54,154 bases of DNA from a virus. Positions 24,770 to 33,396 of this stretch are shown here, piece by piece. The notes under the pieces were generated by a model that did no database searches, was not told the origin of the DNA, and saw nothing but the letters and a program-made list of their open reading frames with translations. The DNA lies in the IMG/VR virus record IMGVR_UViG_3300015371_000048, positions 1-54,154 of that record; one strand, 5' to 3'. The position numbers and the translations under genes were made by a program. Within the stretch, counting starts at the first letter, position 1. The number at the start of each line of letters is the position of its first letter.

Positions 24770-25292
24770 GCCAAGGCCAGTGGAACAGTAAATTGGCACA
24801 GCTAGGCGAAGCCGGGAAGGCCGACTTGAAAATAGCTGCCTGGCGCTTGGCCTCAGCTAATTGCGCAGGAGTGGCATGCTTTAACTGCGGGTTGTTATTA
24901 AAGCTTTGATTGATCAGATCGTTGATCTTCTTGGACTGGATATTGCGGTCTAAGCACCGCTGGTAAGTGTCCTTGCGATAATGCACGTAAGAATTAAAAG
25001 CGAAGATAGAAACGGCCAACACACCCAGAGTCACTACAGCCATACCAATGGTGAGACGACGAGTGACTTTCAGATCCGCACGTACCGGTAGCGCAGCGTT
25101 GTCTACCTCTTGCTTGATGTCCTCTGGCTGGACAGCAGACTCGGCTAACTGACGTAGGGCGATTTGCTCTTCCTGCATGTGGTTGAGCGTGGTGAGCGCG
25201 CCAGATAAATTGGAGACCTGAGTGGACAGACTCAACGTGGCGGCCTTGAGCCCATCGACCTCAGCGGCAAGCTGCCGAACGGTCTCAGGCAT
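24756..25292 (-). CDS. Membrane protein with coiled coil in lysis region
   Basis: A 178-residue protein. The N-terminal 75 residues are coiled coil (VDGLKAATLSLSTQVSNLSG). One transmembrane helix follows (LTIGMAVVTLGVLAVSIFAF, about residues 80-99), and then a mostly helical C-terminal domain with two cysteines. A strong ribosome site (GGAGGACCATAAAG) precedes the ATG. Single-helix coiled-coil proteins near endolysin and holin genes are frequent in actinophages; they may be lysis accessory or envelope-disrupting proteins, but some are structural. The role here is not shown by the sequence. Confidence 0.78.
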   Translation of the reverse strand: MPETVRQLAAEVDGLKAATLSLSTQVSNLSGALTTLNHMQEEQIALRQLAESAVQPEDIKQEVDNAALPVRADLKVTRRLTIGMAVVTLGVLAVSIFAFNSYVHYRKDTYQRCLDRNIQSKKINDLINQSFNNNPQLKHATPAQLAEAKRQAAIFKSAFPASPSCANLLFHWPWHDNN

Positions 25293-25476
25293 CTTTATGG
25301 TCCTCCTGGCCTAACTCAACCTCAGTGTAATCTTCAGCATGTCCTAAGAATGCCTCGACCTTTGCTTGATGCGCTACTAGCTGTGACAGGATGGCTTCAG
25401 CCTGTATTACTAGTTTAAGCGTCTCTAGCAAGAGCTCCTTCACCTCTGGATCCCTGGGCCTGCGTCGGTCATTCAC
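25285..25476 (-). CDS. Small helical protein in lysis region
   Basis: A 63-residue charged protein (VNDRRRPRDPEVKELLLETL, then a helix VIQAEAILSQLVAHQAKVEA and an acidic tail). A longer 93-residue frame exists from 25566 but overlaps the upstream membrane protein by 98 nt. The GTG at 25476 overlaps the upstream TGA, matching the coupling used elsewhere in this genome, and is preferred. The next gene start overlaps its end by 8 nt. No family recognised; an accessory lysis role is possible only by position. Confidence 0.6.
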   Translation of the reverse strand: MNDRRRPRDPEVKELLLETLKLVIQAEAILSQLVAHQAKVEAFLGHAEDYTEVELGQEDHKDA

Positions 25477-25879
25477 CGATACCACCCGGGGGAACGATGG
25501 GAAATGGGTTGACGGGAAACGAAGCGCGTCGAGAGAGCTCTTGTACGTAAGCTGCTGAGAGGGCATTTGCTTGCACCAATGCTGGAATCATGCGCTCTTT
25601 GGTCAGATCTTGCAATTCATGCACGGTGTTCTTCAGATCGATAATATCTGCACGCTGCTGCGCAATAACGTCTTCTTTTGCTCTGAGTTCTCGTTCATAG
25701 GCAGCTCGGGCATCATCTAGCGCCCATTTCGGCACGATCCACTTCTTGGAAACGATCATCAAGAAGATGACGCCCAATAACCCAAATTGGGCAAAGTTGA
25801 ACCACTGGCTCAGCGAAACTCCATCTGGTCCGCTGGTATTGGTGGCCAGTAAAAGAGTGCCGAGGAGAGCAAACTTCAT
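25469..25879 (-). CDS. Membrane-anchored coiled-coil protein, holin-like candidate
   Basis: A 136-residue protein with an N-terminal hydrophobic segment (MKFALLGTLLLATNTSG), a transmembrane helix (FGLLGVIFLMIVSKKWIVP, about residues 32-50) and then a long coiled coil (RELRAKEDVIAQQRADIIDL). The arrangement of one or two membrane segments followed by a cytoplasmic coiled coil is common in actinophage lysis cassettes beside endolysin genes and is often annotated as holin or membrane protein. The C-terminus is Pro/Gly-rich. GGGGAG precedes the ATG. Confidence 0.75.
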   Translation of the reverse strand: MKFALLGTLLLATNTSGPDGVSLSQWFNFAQFGLLGVIFLMIVSKKWIVPKWALDDARAAYERELRAKEDVIAQQRADIIDLKNTVHELQDLTKERMIPALVQANALSAAYVQELSRRASFPVNPFPIVPPGGIGE

Positions 25880-25903
25880 CTCACGCTCCCCTAGTTAAGA
25901 GAA

Positions 25904-26221
25904 TTAGTCACCCACGGCAGGCGGCTGGTCATCAGGCACAACATCAGCCACCACAACCTCGTTATCGGCTGGAGCAGGCGCAGGACCACTTACGTAGGCA
26001 GGCTGCTTTGCCACACCCAGTAACCAGCCAAACCAAGCCCGGTGCCCCTCCATGTAGCGCACGAGCGCGTAATACGCTGCACCGATTCCTGCGCCCACAA
26101 GGGTCTGCAGCAGGGTGCCATCGATGTTGAAGCCATGGTTTGCCAGCCAAGTACCGAAGATGGTCACCAGGATGGGGATGTAGGTGCGGATATACGCAGG
26201 AAGCTGCGGGTTGTCGTTCAT
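25904..26221 (-). CDS. Holin candidate
   Basis: A 105-residue membrane protein immediately downstream of the endolysin gene with a very strong ribosome site (AGGAGGGGAG, then ATG). Two hydrophobic segments are seen: YIPILVTIFGTWLANHG (about residues 13-29) and LLQTLVGAGIGAAYYALVRY (37-56), then a Trp-containing amphipathic stretch and an acidic, proline-rich C-terminal tail. Size, two-helix topology and position fit a small holin that permeabilises the membrane to let the endolysin act. The neighbour at 25469-25879 is the competing candidate. Confidence 0.72.
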   Translation of the reverse strand: MNDNPQLPAYIRTYIPILVTIFGTWLANHGFNIDGTLLQTLVGAGIGAAYYALVRYMEGHRAWFGWLLGVAKQPAYVSGPAPAPADNEVVVADVVPDDQPPAVGD

Positions 26222-26229
26222 CTCCCCTC

Positions 26230-26913
26230 CTAGGGGTTGACGTAGAAACCGAGAAGCTGGGTGACCTTGCCAGTTTGCGCTTGAGCTAACTTGTACTGGG
26301 TGCGCTTGACTGCAGCCTCAGTACCGGTGCCGAACACCCCATCCACTGCGGTACCGGTGAAGCCCAGCCAGGTCTGCAGCTTCTTCACCTCAGGGTCAGG
26401 ATGGGCTTTAGAACCAACCCCGCGCTGTAAGACCTTGGTGAACCGCTGGTGATTGAGCTTGGCTGCCACAGCGTGGACCGCAGTGGAATTACCGTGGATC
26501 TCGTGGTGCATCTCATCGGGTGTGGTGGAGAAGTCACCACCCCACTTGATCACTCCATTGACCCACTTCTGGATCTTCCTTAACTGGGCGACCTGAACGC
26601 TGGAAAGCGTGTGCCGACGTCCGTTGGGGTGCTTGACGGCATTGACATCACACGCCGTACCCGAGGCGTGACAGGACAGCTGGGAGGGGTTGTTGACGTT
26701 CCTACGGTAGGAGTAGCCCCACTCGTCCTTGCCATCAGTCGCTAAAGACTCCACCCGCAGGTGGTAGTTGCCGAGGTAGAAGCGGAAGACGGTGGAGACG
26801 TCGCCCTTCTTCACGCCACCGGGAAACAGATGACCGGCAACCTTGAAGGTGGAATCGATGCCAATAGCCGAAGCTGTGGCTGACGCTGGCCAACCGTTAT
26901 ACGAGGTGCTCAT
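26230..26913 (-). CDS. Endolysin: M15 peptidase with peptidoglycan-binding domain
   Basis: A 227-residue lysin. Residues about 40-150 form a D-Ala-D-Ala carboxypeptidase/L-Ala-D-Glu endopeptidase-like M15 domain with zinc-binding SCHASGTACDVN (H82, D89) and PDEMHHEIHG (E134 and H137 as likely catalytic Glu and third ligand). Residues about 163-225 form a peptidoglycan-binding type 1 repeat (PEVKKLQTWLGF and AVDGVFGTGTEAAVKRTQ). It would cut cell-wall peptide cross-links at lysis. The ATG at 26913 is placed 6-7 nt after AAAGGA; a TTG and an ATG just upstream are in frame. There is no signal peptide, so export needs the holin encoded next. Confidence 0.92.
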   Translation of the reverse strand: MSTSYNGWPASATASAIGIDSTFKVAGHLFPGGVKKGDVSTVFRFYLGNYHLRVESLATDGKDEWGYSYRRNVNNPSQLSCHASGTACDVNAVKHPNGRRHTLSSVQVAQLRKIQKWVNGVIKWGGDFSTTPDEMHHEIHGNSTAVHAVAAKLNHQRFTKVLQRGVGSKAHPDPEVKKLQTWLGFTGTAVDGVFGTGTEAAVKRTQYKLAQAQTGKVTQLLGFYVNP

Positions 26914-26928
26914 CATCAATCCTTTACG

Positions 26929-26948
26929 ACTGGGCGGTCATACCCAGT
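26929..26948 (-). terminator. Small stem-loop before the endolysin gene
   Basis: A 6-bp stem (ACTGGG and CCCAGT) with an 8-nt loop lies in the short gap between the tail gene stop at 26961 and the endolysin ribosome site. No U-run follows. It could modulate endolysin expression or be chance. Confidence 0.3.
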
Positions 26949-26960
26949 ATCCGAGTGGTG

Positions 26961-27323
26961 TCAGAGCGTCCACACCACATCACCGATAGCGAGGGTGAGT
27001 CGTGCCGAGTTCGGCACAATTTGTGGAGTAATAGCTGACCATAAGGTAAGACTGCCACCGAACTTCATGGTGGCTAGCCCGATGTAGGTCACCGTACAAG
27101 CAGGGAGATTGTCGAAGACGATCAGGTTGGAGTTACCAAAAGACTTGCTTGACGGACTTGAGGGAGTAAAGAGCTGGCGTTCATACGACCCGCCTGAGAC
27201 CTCATCGACAAACGACCCGGTAACCCCAGGATCGGCCAGGAACAACCCGAGATACAGACTGCCAGCGTTGATCAGGGCTTGTAAGAACAGGTTGCCCTGA
27301 TAGTTCGTAACGATGCTGGCCAT
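26961..27323 (-). CDS. Small tail/fibre protein, GGSYxRQ family copy
   Basis: A 120-residue beta-rich protein carrying EVSGGSYERQLF and, later, IVFDNLPACTVTYIGLAT, the signature shared with the genes at 35057 and 45533. The N-terminal helix (FLQALINAGSLYLGLFLADP) and C-terminal SARLTLAIGDVVWTL complete the pattern. Proteins with GGSYxRQ are common near tail fibre genes in phages and are taken as virion surface or fibre-associated proteins. It lies between a minor tail protein and the endolysin. Its exact role is unknown. Confidence 0.8.
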   Translation of the reverse strand: MASIVTNYQGNLFLQALINAGSLYLGLFLADPGVTGSFVDEVSGGSYERQLFTPSSPSSKSFGNSNLIVFDNLPACTVTYIGLATMKFGGSLTLWSAITPQIVPNSARLTLAIGDVVWTL

Positions 27324-27326
27324 ACT

Positions 27327-29045
27327 TTAAAGATACCTATTAGAGCCACCACCGGTCTCCCCAATGCGAGGAGAGCGAGCCTGCTGGATCGAACCAGTCT
27401 GATTACTAGCCTCACCGGGGACGTTCAGTCGTGCTGAGGCGTTCTCGATTCCTAACTGGTCATCACGCTGGTTGAACCGCAGCGGAGGTGGAGTTTCGTC
27501 GGTAACAGGAAGCAGCAACCGATAACTTTGGGGTCGCCATGTCATTTCCCAGCCAATGCGGCCATGGGTGCCAAAGGGAAGATGAGCCCAGACAGTAAGA
27601 ATTGATCGATACTCTGATCCACCGTAATACGGGCTGCCATAGTTATTAATAACTTCTGACGGATCGACTGGTGCTCCAGTCATGGCTGCGTCTAAATAAC
27701 CTTTGGAAATAAGTGCAAACGCTAGTACATCCTCGGCGTCTAAACTATTAAATGGCCCATAAGACCGATCTGTGTGTTCATGCCACCATTGGTAATTCCA
27801 ATACCCTGGATAGTTATCCGCCCAGTAGATAGGTCGTTGCTCATATGGATCAGCGGACGTTGCACCGTCTAAATGATCAACTTCTGTTAAGTACGGGCGA
27901 ATATCTCGCTCAATATCAAATGGCCGTGGATATAAGCTAAAACCGCCTTGATTGTCGGTCCAGCGTGTACCTTCCCACGCTCCAGAACTAATTCGACAAA
28001 TTCGCGTACTTAGTTCATTAGATACAGCATCCAGGAGAAAAGGATAATCGATTGTAGTCGACCAGTTATAGTTAGCAGGGTCTCTAATCTCTTTATACGC
28101 TGTTGCGCCGCTAACAGCTTTCTCTACAACAAATCGCGCACTAATAAATTCAGCATCGTTACCATACTCAATACTTATCGAATCTGCCACTCGTGGATCG
28201 TCATAGGGATACCACTGCTCTTCTTTATATACTCGAAAGTCTAGAATAAATGCCGCGCCTTCCTGGCGACCTCCCATATACATACTGCCAATTGCTCCGT
28301 AGCCATTCCGCCTGGAATTACTCGCTACCACTACTGGTTCGCCATTGGCTGCATAGTAAGCGCTTGTTGTTTCAGTGCCATACCAGGTGCTAGGTAAACC
28401 GGATGGGCCATCGTATAATTCACGATAGCTGTAAACAGGATTTGTTTGAATACTGATATGCGGTGGATGAACATACGGTAAAATACTAACTCCGTTAGAA
28501 TACAAAGAAATGGTGCTAAAACTTTGCGCAGCATCAGTAAATGTTAACTGCGAAGGCCACTGTTGCCAGTCTGTCCATTTATAATGAGTAACGGTGGTAT
28601 TGAAATTGAAATGAAGCGTGCCATCAGCGGTATCGTCATAATTACCAACCTGGAAGTAATATTTTGTATCTGCTTCAGCGACTAATTGGACTCTTGAGTT
28701 GTAACTATAAAGATTGCCATCATCGTCATTAGAACCTACTAGAACCAAATCATTAAAGGTTGGATGATCTACTGTAGTTGTATAGATCTGAATCCAAGTA
28801 TCTAACCCAGCGTAAAACCCATCTCCAGCTGGAGAGTCCCAGGTATCCACAACGAACACACAAGAAGTTGGAGCTGTAAAACTTGGTGATGTCCAAGTAA
28901 ACCAAATCGTTCTGGTTCCAGAAGTAAGGAGCTGCTCGTTATCTTCAACAGTTGGCTCTGGATAACCAGGCCAAAGGGCAGGCTCCATCGAGTAATGATC
29001 GCCAATAAATCTGGCATTAGCCAGATTGTCATTATCCCAGGTCAC
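27327..29045 (-). CDS. Minor tail protein with PPC-like beta domain
   Basis: A 572-residue protein. Residues about 1-155 resemble a bacterial pre-peptidase C-terminal (PPC) beta-sandwich: NDNLANARFIGDHY, TSGTRTIWFTWTSP, VFVVDTWDS, TWIQIYTTT and YYFQVGNYDDTADGTLHFNF. The rest is Trp/Tyr/Asp-rich and beta-like, ending SIQQARSPRIGETGG. The gene is clearly AT-richer than its neighbours (lines near 28441-28640 run about 35-42% GC against about 58% near 29461). This suggests acquisition or fast diversification, typical for receptor-binding adhesins. It overlaps the upstream tail gene by 4 nt. A host-binding role is inferred. Confidence 0.8.
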   Translation of the reverse strand: MTWDNDNLANARFIGDHYSMEPALWPGYPEPTVEDNEQLLTSGTRTIWFTWTSPSFTAPTSCVFVVDTWDSPAGDGFYAGLDTWIQIYTTTVDHPTFNDLVLVGSNDDDGNLYSYNSRVQLVAEADTKYYFQVGNYDDTADGTLHFNFNTTVTHYKWTDWQQWPSQLTFTDAAQSFSTISLYSNGVSILPYVHPPHISIQTNPVYSYRELYDGPSGLPSTWYGTETTSAYYAANGEPVVVASNSRRNGYGAIGSMYMGGRQEGAAFILDFRVYKEEQWYPYDDPRVADSISIEYGNDAEFISARFVVEKAVSGATAYKEIRDPANYNWSTTIDYPFLLDAVSNELSTRICRISSGAWEGTRWTDNQGGFSLYPRPFDIERDIRPYLTEVDHLDGATSADPYEQRPIYWADNYPGYWNYQWWHEHTDRSYGPFNSLDAEDVLAFALISKGYLDAAMTGAPVDPSEVINNYGSPYYGGSEYRSILTVWAHLPFGTHGRIGWEMTWRPQSYRLLLPVTDETPPPLRFNQRDDQLGIENASARLNVPGEASNQTGSIQQARSPRIGETGGGSNRYL

Positions 29046-31729
29046 GTCCCTGGTTCCATTCTGTAAAGACGGCCCATGAAGTACACTGGCTCGGTGTACT
29101 CCGCATAGAACTCAGCGAAGATATTGAAGTAGCTCTTGGGGTACGTCTTACCTGGTAACTGCTGCTGGTTGGCGAACAGGCCGTTGTTCAGACAGTCCCA
29201 GTTCCAGGAAGCCTCATCTACCAGTAATCCGGTAGGGGAAGCGCCATCAGACTTCCGGCTGGGGAAGTACCCGGCAGGTTGATCTTTGTTGCCCCAGCCA
29301 ATGATCAGATCCGGACTCGCCGCTAAGAAGTTTCCCGCTGGGAGTAATGCGCCGTTGGCATCGGTGGTCTGGAACGCATTCGTGATGAAAGGAGAGGGAC
29401 CTTGACCGTCTCTCGGCATGTCCATCGGGGACGAATCCCCTTGGTTGTAGTAAAGCGACATGTGGAACTGGATCGGCAGAAGCTTGCCGTTGACGTCGAA
29501 AGCAGCCACCTCGACCCTTCGAATGGAGCCCTTCTGCCCCATGTAGATGGGGATCTGGCCACTCCATCGGTCGATACGGCGAGCCTTGTCCGCGTTGCAT
29601 CGCACGTACCACTGTGGGTACTGACGCGGCGGGTGCAGCTTTGTCCAGTACTCCCAGGGGAAGACAGTGTTGTGCGGACGGGTGCTGTGAAACTTGGTGG
29701 ACTTTTGCGGGATAAAGCCTGAGCCAGCGGTGTAGTCCCACGGAGCCATGGTGTCTTCGATCATTAAGTTGCGCTTGTTGATCTGTAATAACTTACTTGG
29801 GGTAAGCGGGTCCATGGTGCGAGCCCGGGCTTCCTCCAGCGTTAAGAGGTCACGGTAGCGCGTATCTAATGTTAAAGTCACGGTGTTCTGCTCAGGAGCA
29901 CCTTGGACTTGGGCGATGTGGAACCGCATCCCGGTCTCACCAGTGCCAGCGAAGCCCTTTAACAGGCAGGTCATGCCAGCTCGAATGGCCCACTTCGACA
30001 TGCCCGGGTCGAAGGTTAAGGTGATCTCGCCAGTCCAGCCAGGGATCTGATCTCTGGTTAAAGTCTGCTTGGCCGACGAGGTGGCTTGGTCCTGGCCGAA
30101 CCCAGAGCCGTACTTGATCAGGCTCTCCGAGACGAACCGCTTCTTATTCAAAGCGGGGTTGTCCGTCAGGGGGAAGACATCAGGCGAAGACGCTAATGGG
30201 GCGTATTCGGTCCTTGTCCCGTCGTTGGAGATCCGGGCATTACGCCAGGTTGAGCCATCAACCGCAGTGCCCTCACCGTAGATGATGTTGACCATCTGGG
30301 TGTTGTCTTTGGTGAATCGCCCAGTGATGCCAGTCTGGCCATACCAGAGCTCGAAGTCAGGAGTGCGGAACCTGTCCCGGACTTTGAGAACCGGCTTTCG
30401 GCCAGGCTCAGAGAGCACGGTCCACTGGTTCCCTACAGTGACCCCGGACTTCTCATCTACGAACATCACCGCTAACAGATCGGCACAGAAGTTCGTTAAG
30501 GCGTGATCCCAGGAACCGGTGTTCCTCGAAGAGTAGCCACTGTATTTAGTACCAGGGCGCGCATCCAAGGTATAGGCATTAGCCACCTTGTAGGCAGGGA
30601 CGACCTTGGTCCAGCCAACCGGGAACCGGACTTCTAGGCTCTTGGTACGTAAAGAAGGCCGTGAGACGTGTGAGAAGACGTCCGCAATTAATCTCTCGTG
30701 CGGGATAGGCCTAGGTGGATAAGCAGGCTTCTGCAGGTACCTATCCGCCTGGAAGAGAGACCCTTGGCACTGCACCGTCAAGTCGGAGTTCTGCCCGTCC
30801 ACAGAAGTCTCCAGGGAGGCGATATAGCCCTCCCAGACCACGACTCGTTGTGGTGGGATGCGCTGAGCTAAAGTACTGAAGGTAGAAGAATTGACGATAA
30901 TAGAATCATCAGACGTCTTCCGCAGTGAGAAGAGATATCCCCCTGGATTACTAATGGGCTGGGTTTCGCCGTCTACAAAGTCTTCGCCTGGGCTATTGAT
31001 GACACAGGCAGTGAGCTCATGATCTCCAGCAGGGAGCGTCACGGTAACGGTGTGGAAGGTCTTCCAGTTCTGGGTGTCCTCGATACCAATGATCTGGTCA
31101 TCGTCTAACCAAGCCGCGAAGATGTTGTCGGCAGTGATGTCTAAGGTGATCTGGGTTGAACTAGCTAAGTTAAAGGTCGTCCGGAATAGTCCCCTGGTGT
31201 AGGGGTGATCAGTCTCGGCAGGACCATGCGGCCCCGGCCATAACCAGTAGGCAGTGTTATCACTCCAGCTAGTCGGATAGCCAGCTTTCCTATTTGGTGG
31301 GTTAGTCGCGGTGACGGACATGTCCATTGGGGCAACCCAACCAGGATCCCCAACTGGTGGCATCCAGTGCTGTAGTAACGCACCGTAGTCAGAAGAGATA
31401 CAGAGCGTCTGCTGGTTAGTCCGAGGATCAATACAGTCGGCGTAGCTCAGGTCTCTTACCGGATAGGCGTATTGAAAGTAGATATCAACATCAGAGAAGT
31501 CATCTAGCCAGCCACCGACATCCTGAGCATCAAAGTCATCAAAGCCGCTGACCTGCGGGAATCTTAAAACCGCAGTGGCGTCCCCAAAGGGATCAGCCTT
31601 GGTCAGACTCTCGATGATGGTAGGCGCACCACGGACAGTCGTGATGTCCACCGGGTGGCCATCGGGCTTGCGCATAATGATGCGGAAGGCACCAGGTGCG
31701 TTCTCAACAGAGTCGAATGCCCAGCCCAT
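29042..31729 (-). CDS. Large minor tail protein (tail hub/Gp37-like)
   Basis: An 895-residue tail protein. The N-terminal 90 residues (GAFRIIMRKPDGHPVDITTV and DATAVLRFPQVSGFDDF) and the central region (VTVGNQWTVLSEPGRKPVLK, QMVNIIYGEGTAVDGSTWRN and FDPGMSKWAIRAGMTCLLKG) look like a siphovirus Gp37/Dit-associated hub fold that clamps the tail tip. Residues about 130-290 are an inserted carbohydrate-binding-like beta domain (TRGLFRTTFNLASSTQITLD and TVTLPAGDHELTACVINS, resembling PA14/lectin-type sandwiches). The C-terminal part is Trp/Tyr-rich. No strong ribosome site is visible. Minor tail identity is firm; the exact tail-tip role is inferred. Confidence 0.83.
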   Translation of the reverse strand: MGWAFDSVENAPGAFRIIMRKPDGHPVDITTVRGAPTIIESLTKADPFGDATAVLRFPQVSGFDDFDAQDVGGWLDDFSDVDIYFQYAYPVRDLSYADCIDPRTNQQTLCISSDYGALLQHWMPPVGDPGWVAPMDMSVTATNPPNRKAGYPTSWSDNTAYWLWPGPHGPAETDHPYTRGLFRTTFNLASSTQITLDITADNIFAAWLDDDQIIGIEDTQNWKTFHTVTVTLPAGDHELTACVINSPGEDFVDGETQPISNPGGYLFSLRKTSDDSIIVNSSTFSTLAQRIPPQRVVVWEGYIASLETSVDGQNSDLTVQCQGSLFQADRYLQKPAYPPRPIPHERLIADVFSHVSRPSLRTKSLEVRFPVGWTKVVPAYKVANAYTLDARPGTKYSGYSSRNTGSWDHALTNFCADLLAVMFVDEKSGVTVGNQWTVLSEPGRKPVLKVRDRFRTPDFELWYGQTGITGRFTKDNTQMVNIIYGEGTAVDGSTWRNARISNDGTRTEYAPLASSPDVFPLTDNPALNKKRFVSESLIKYGSGFGQDQATSSAKQTLTRDQIPGWTGEITLTFDPGMSKWAIRAGMTCLLKGFAGTGETGMRFHIAQVQGAPEQNTVTLTLDTRYRDLLTLEEARARTMDPLTPSKLLQINKRNLMIEDTMAPWDYTAGSGFIPQKSTKFHSTRPHNTVFPWEYWTKLHPPRQYPQWYVRCNADKARRIDRWSGQIPIYMGQKGSIRRVEVAAFDVNGKLLPIQFHMSLYYNQGDSSPMDMPRDGQGPSPFITNAFQTTDANGALLPAGNFLAASPDLIIGWGNKDQPAGYFPSRKSDGASPTGLLVDEASWNWDCLNNGLFANQQQLPGKTYPKSYFNIFAEFYAEYTEPVYFMGRLYRMEPGT

Positions 31730-31738
31730 AACTACATC

Positions 31739-33184
31739 TTAATAAAGGTTGAAGCGATAGGTAGCAGCTAACTGTCGATACTGCGCTCTGATTTGATCAG
31801 GAGTCAGCGCCTTATTGAAGTATCGAACCTCGAACAGACCCATGTGCGAGGCGTAGTTATCCGAGATGTGGTTCTGCGCCCTACCCATGATCACGTGTCT
31901 AATGGGGTGCACATCAACCCGACCTTTGGATAAGTTCTGCTTGTGGGTGTCCATCTCCGCCACATAGGAGTTGGCCCCATTGAAGACGGCAGCGTAGACC
32001 TTGGGACGTGGTGCCCAGGAGTGGTTGCACTTCATATAGCCAGACTTTAACGACTGGCGTGTTGTAGCGATAATAGAGTCCCGCTTGGCCAGGATCAGTG
32101 CTCGGGATGTCTGGCCATCATTGATTACGTGATCAGCTCTCACATACGGGATAGACGATCCTGGCAATGCTTTGCCGCTGTCTAATAAGAAGTGCCCGAA
32201 CTGGCCATTGGGGTAGGTTAATACGAAACCAGCAAAGATCCACGTATAGGGCTGTTTGACGGTAGCTCCAAGATCAAGCCACATGTGCTCGACATAGGTG
32301 TTGTTGAAGAACACCACTTTGCTATACGTGTAGTCGTTTGACCCCGCTCCATAGTGGATGTGCTTCCTTACCTTCGGGCGGTACGGAAATAGCGAGTGGA
32401 AGTCAGGCCCAGCACCATGCGAGGGCCAGGTCTCGAAGTAGTCCCCGGTGTAAGGAAGATCATTGGCCACCCAGCGATACGTGTGCGCAGGCGAGCCATG
32501 AACTGGCGTGACATCAGGGTCAAGAGCTGCATCCGCAGTGACGTGGATATGCGAAGGCCCATAGATGGCAGTCATCGAGCTCGTAGATTTGGCCCACCAA
32601 TGGGGAACGACAGGCTTGCCATTGATAATGGCAATCGCTGGAACGGTGACGTTGATCTGTGAGATAGCTCGTTGTTGAGTGTGTGCAGACTCCACCACTC
32701 GTAAGACGAAATACCCAGTGCTCGTGATGATGAGGTTGGCACCAGAGTCATCGTGCGCTGGTGGTGTGAGAGTGGATTCGCTATCTCCAGTAGGAGCTAC
32801 ACCTGGAGTAGAGAGATCGAAGACAAAACTGATAATAAAGTCGGTCGTAGTATCCGGCGTACCAGGACCGCTATCAATACCTAAGTGCGAAGTAGAACGT
32901 AAGTTCGTACGCGCATCTGGATCATTCTCAACAGCTAGCGTGGAGAACGAGATAAGAGTTGCACCATCAATAACAGCGGTATCGCCGCCAACTGTAAGCG
33001 TAGAAGTTGACGACAGCGTTGCTTGATCTTGGATATTAATACCAAAGTGCGACCCTAGAGCTGAGGTCGAAAGAAGCGCGACCGCGCCAAAAACCTGGTA
33101 AGACCTAAAATCCTTGCGGACATAGTGTGGTTGATTAGGCCTGAGAGCAAAGCCTGAGCCTGCTCTCCTGCCTGGCGGTCGCAT
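31739..33184 (-). CDS. Tail surface protein with LamG-like domain and STS repeats
   Basis: A 481-residue protein. The N-terminus RPPGRRAGSGFALRPNQP is a short module shared with the next two upstream genes. Residues about 36-106 are four repeats of about 19 residues with LxSTSxLxV pattern. The C-terminal half is a concanavalin/LamG-like lectin domain, with SYVAEMDTHKQNLSKG and the typical final strand SHMGLFEVRYFNKALTPDQI followed by YRQLAATYRF. Such domains in phage tails usually bind carbohydrates. The start shares a base with the upstream stop. Adhesion is inferred from fold. Confidence 0.8.
   Translation of the reverse strand: MRPPGRRAGSGFALRPNQPHYVRKDFRSYQVFGAVALLSTSALGSHFGINIQDQATLSSTSTLTVGGDTAVIDGATLISFSTLAVENDPDARTNLRSTSHLGIDSGPGTPDTTTDFIISFVFDLSTPGVAPTGDSESTLTPPAHDDSGANLIITSTGYFVLRVVESAHTQQRAISQINVTVPAIAIINGKPVVPHWWAKSTSSMTAIYGPSHIHVTADAALDPDVTPVHGSPAHTYRWVANDLPYTGDYFETWPSHGAGPDFHSLFPYRPKVRKHIHYGAGSNDYTYSKVVFFNNTYVEHMWLDLGATVKQPYTWIFAGFVLTYPNGQFGHFLLDSGKALPGSSIPYVRADHVINDGQTSRALILAKRDSIIATTRQSLKSGYMKCNHSWAPRPKVYAAVFNGANSYVAEMDTHKQNLSKGRVDVHPIRHVIMGRAQNHISDNYASHMGLFEVRYFNKALTPDQIRAQYRQLAATYRFNLY
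32867..33079 (-). repeat. Four ~19-residue LxSTSxLxV repeats within tail protein
   Basis: Units begin ALLSTSALGSHFG, TLSSTSTLTVGGD, TLISFSTLAVEND and NLRSTSHLGIDSG, spaced 16-20 residues apart. A fifth related unit (VTLFSTSTLTIDAEVHGD) is in the adjacent 70-residue gene at 33184-33396. DNA identity between units is low, so the similarity is at protein level, consistent with a beta-stack stalk. Confidence 0.7.
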
Positions 33185-33396
33185 TAGAACCTACTCGCAC
33201 TGATAGCCGCACGCCGATAGGTGGGCCTGTCTACATTCTGAGCTGGCTGTCGGTCACCATGTACTTCAGCATCAATAGTAAGCGTAGAAGTGCTGAACAA
33301 CGTCACAATAAGCGGGAAGTCAGCTTTTAAGGAATTAAGCGTCTTCGGGTGAAGGACAATACCTCTACCAGCCCTACGCCCTACTCCCCTCGCCAT
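33184..33396 (-). CDS. Miniature tail protein: docking module plus one STS repeat
   Basis: A 70-residue protein that begins RGVGRRAGRGIVLHPKTLN, the same kind of basic Gly/Arg module as its two neighbours, followed by a single repeat unit VTLFSTSTLTIDAEVHGD and a short Arg-rich tail. It looks like the N-terminal 50 residues of the 481-residue protein encoded next, without the lectin domain. It may be a remnant of a duplicated adhesin or a capping subunit. Start and stop share bases with neighbouring genes. Confidence 0.68.
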   Translation of the reverse strand: MARGVGRRAGRGIVLHPKTLNSLKADFPLIVTLFSTSTLTIDAEVHGDRQPAQNVDRPTYRRAAISASRF

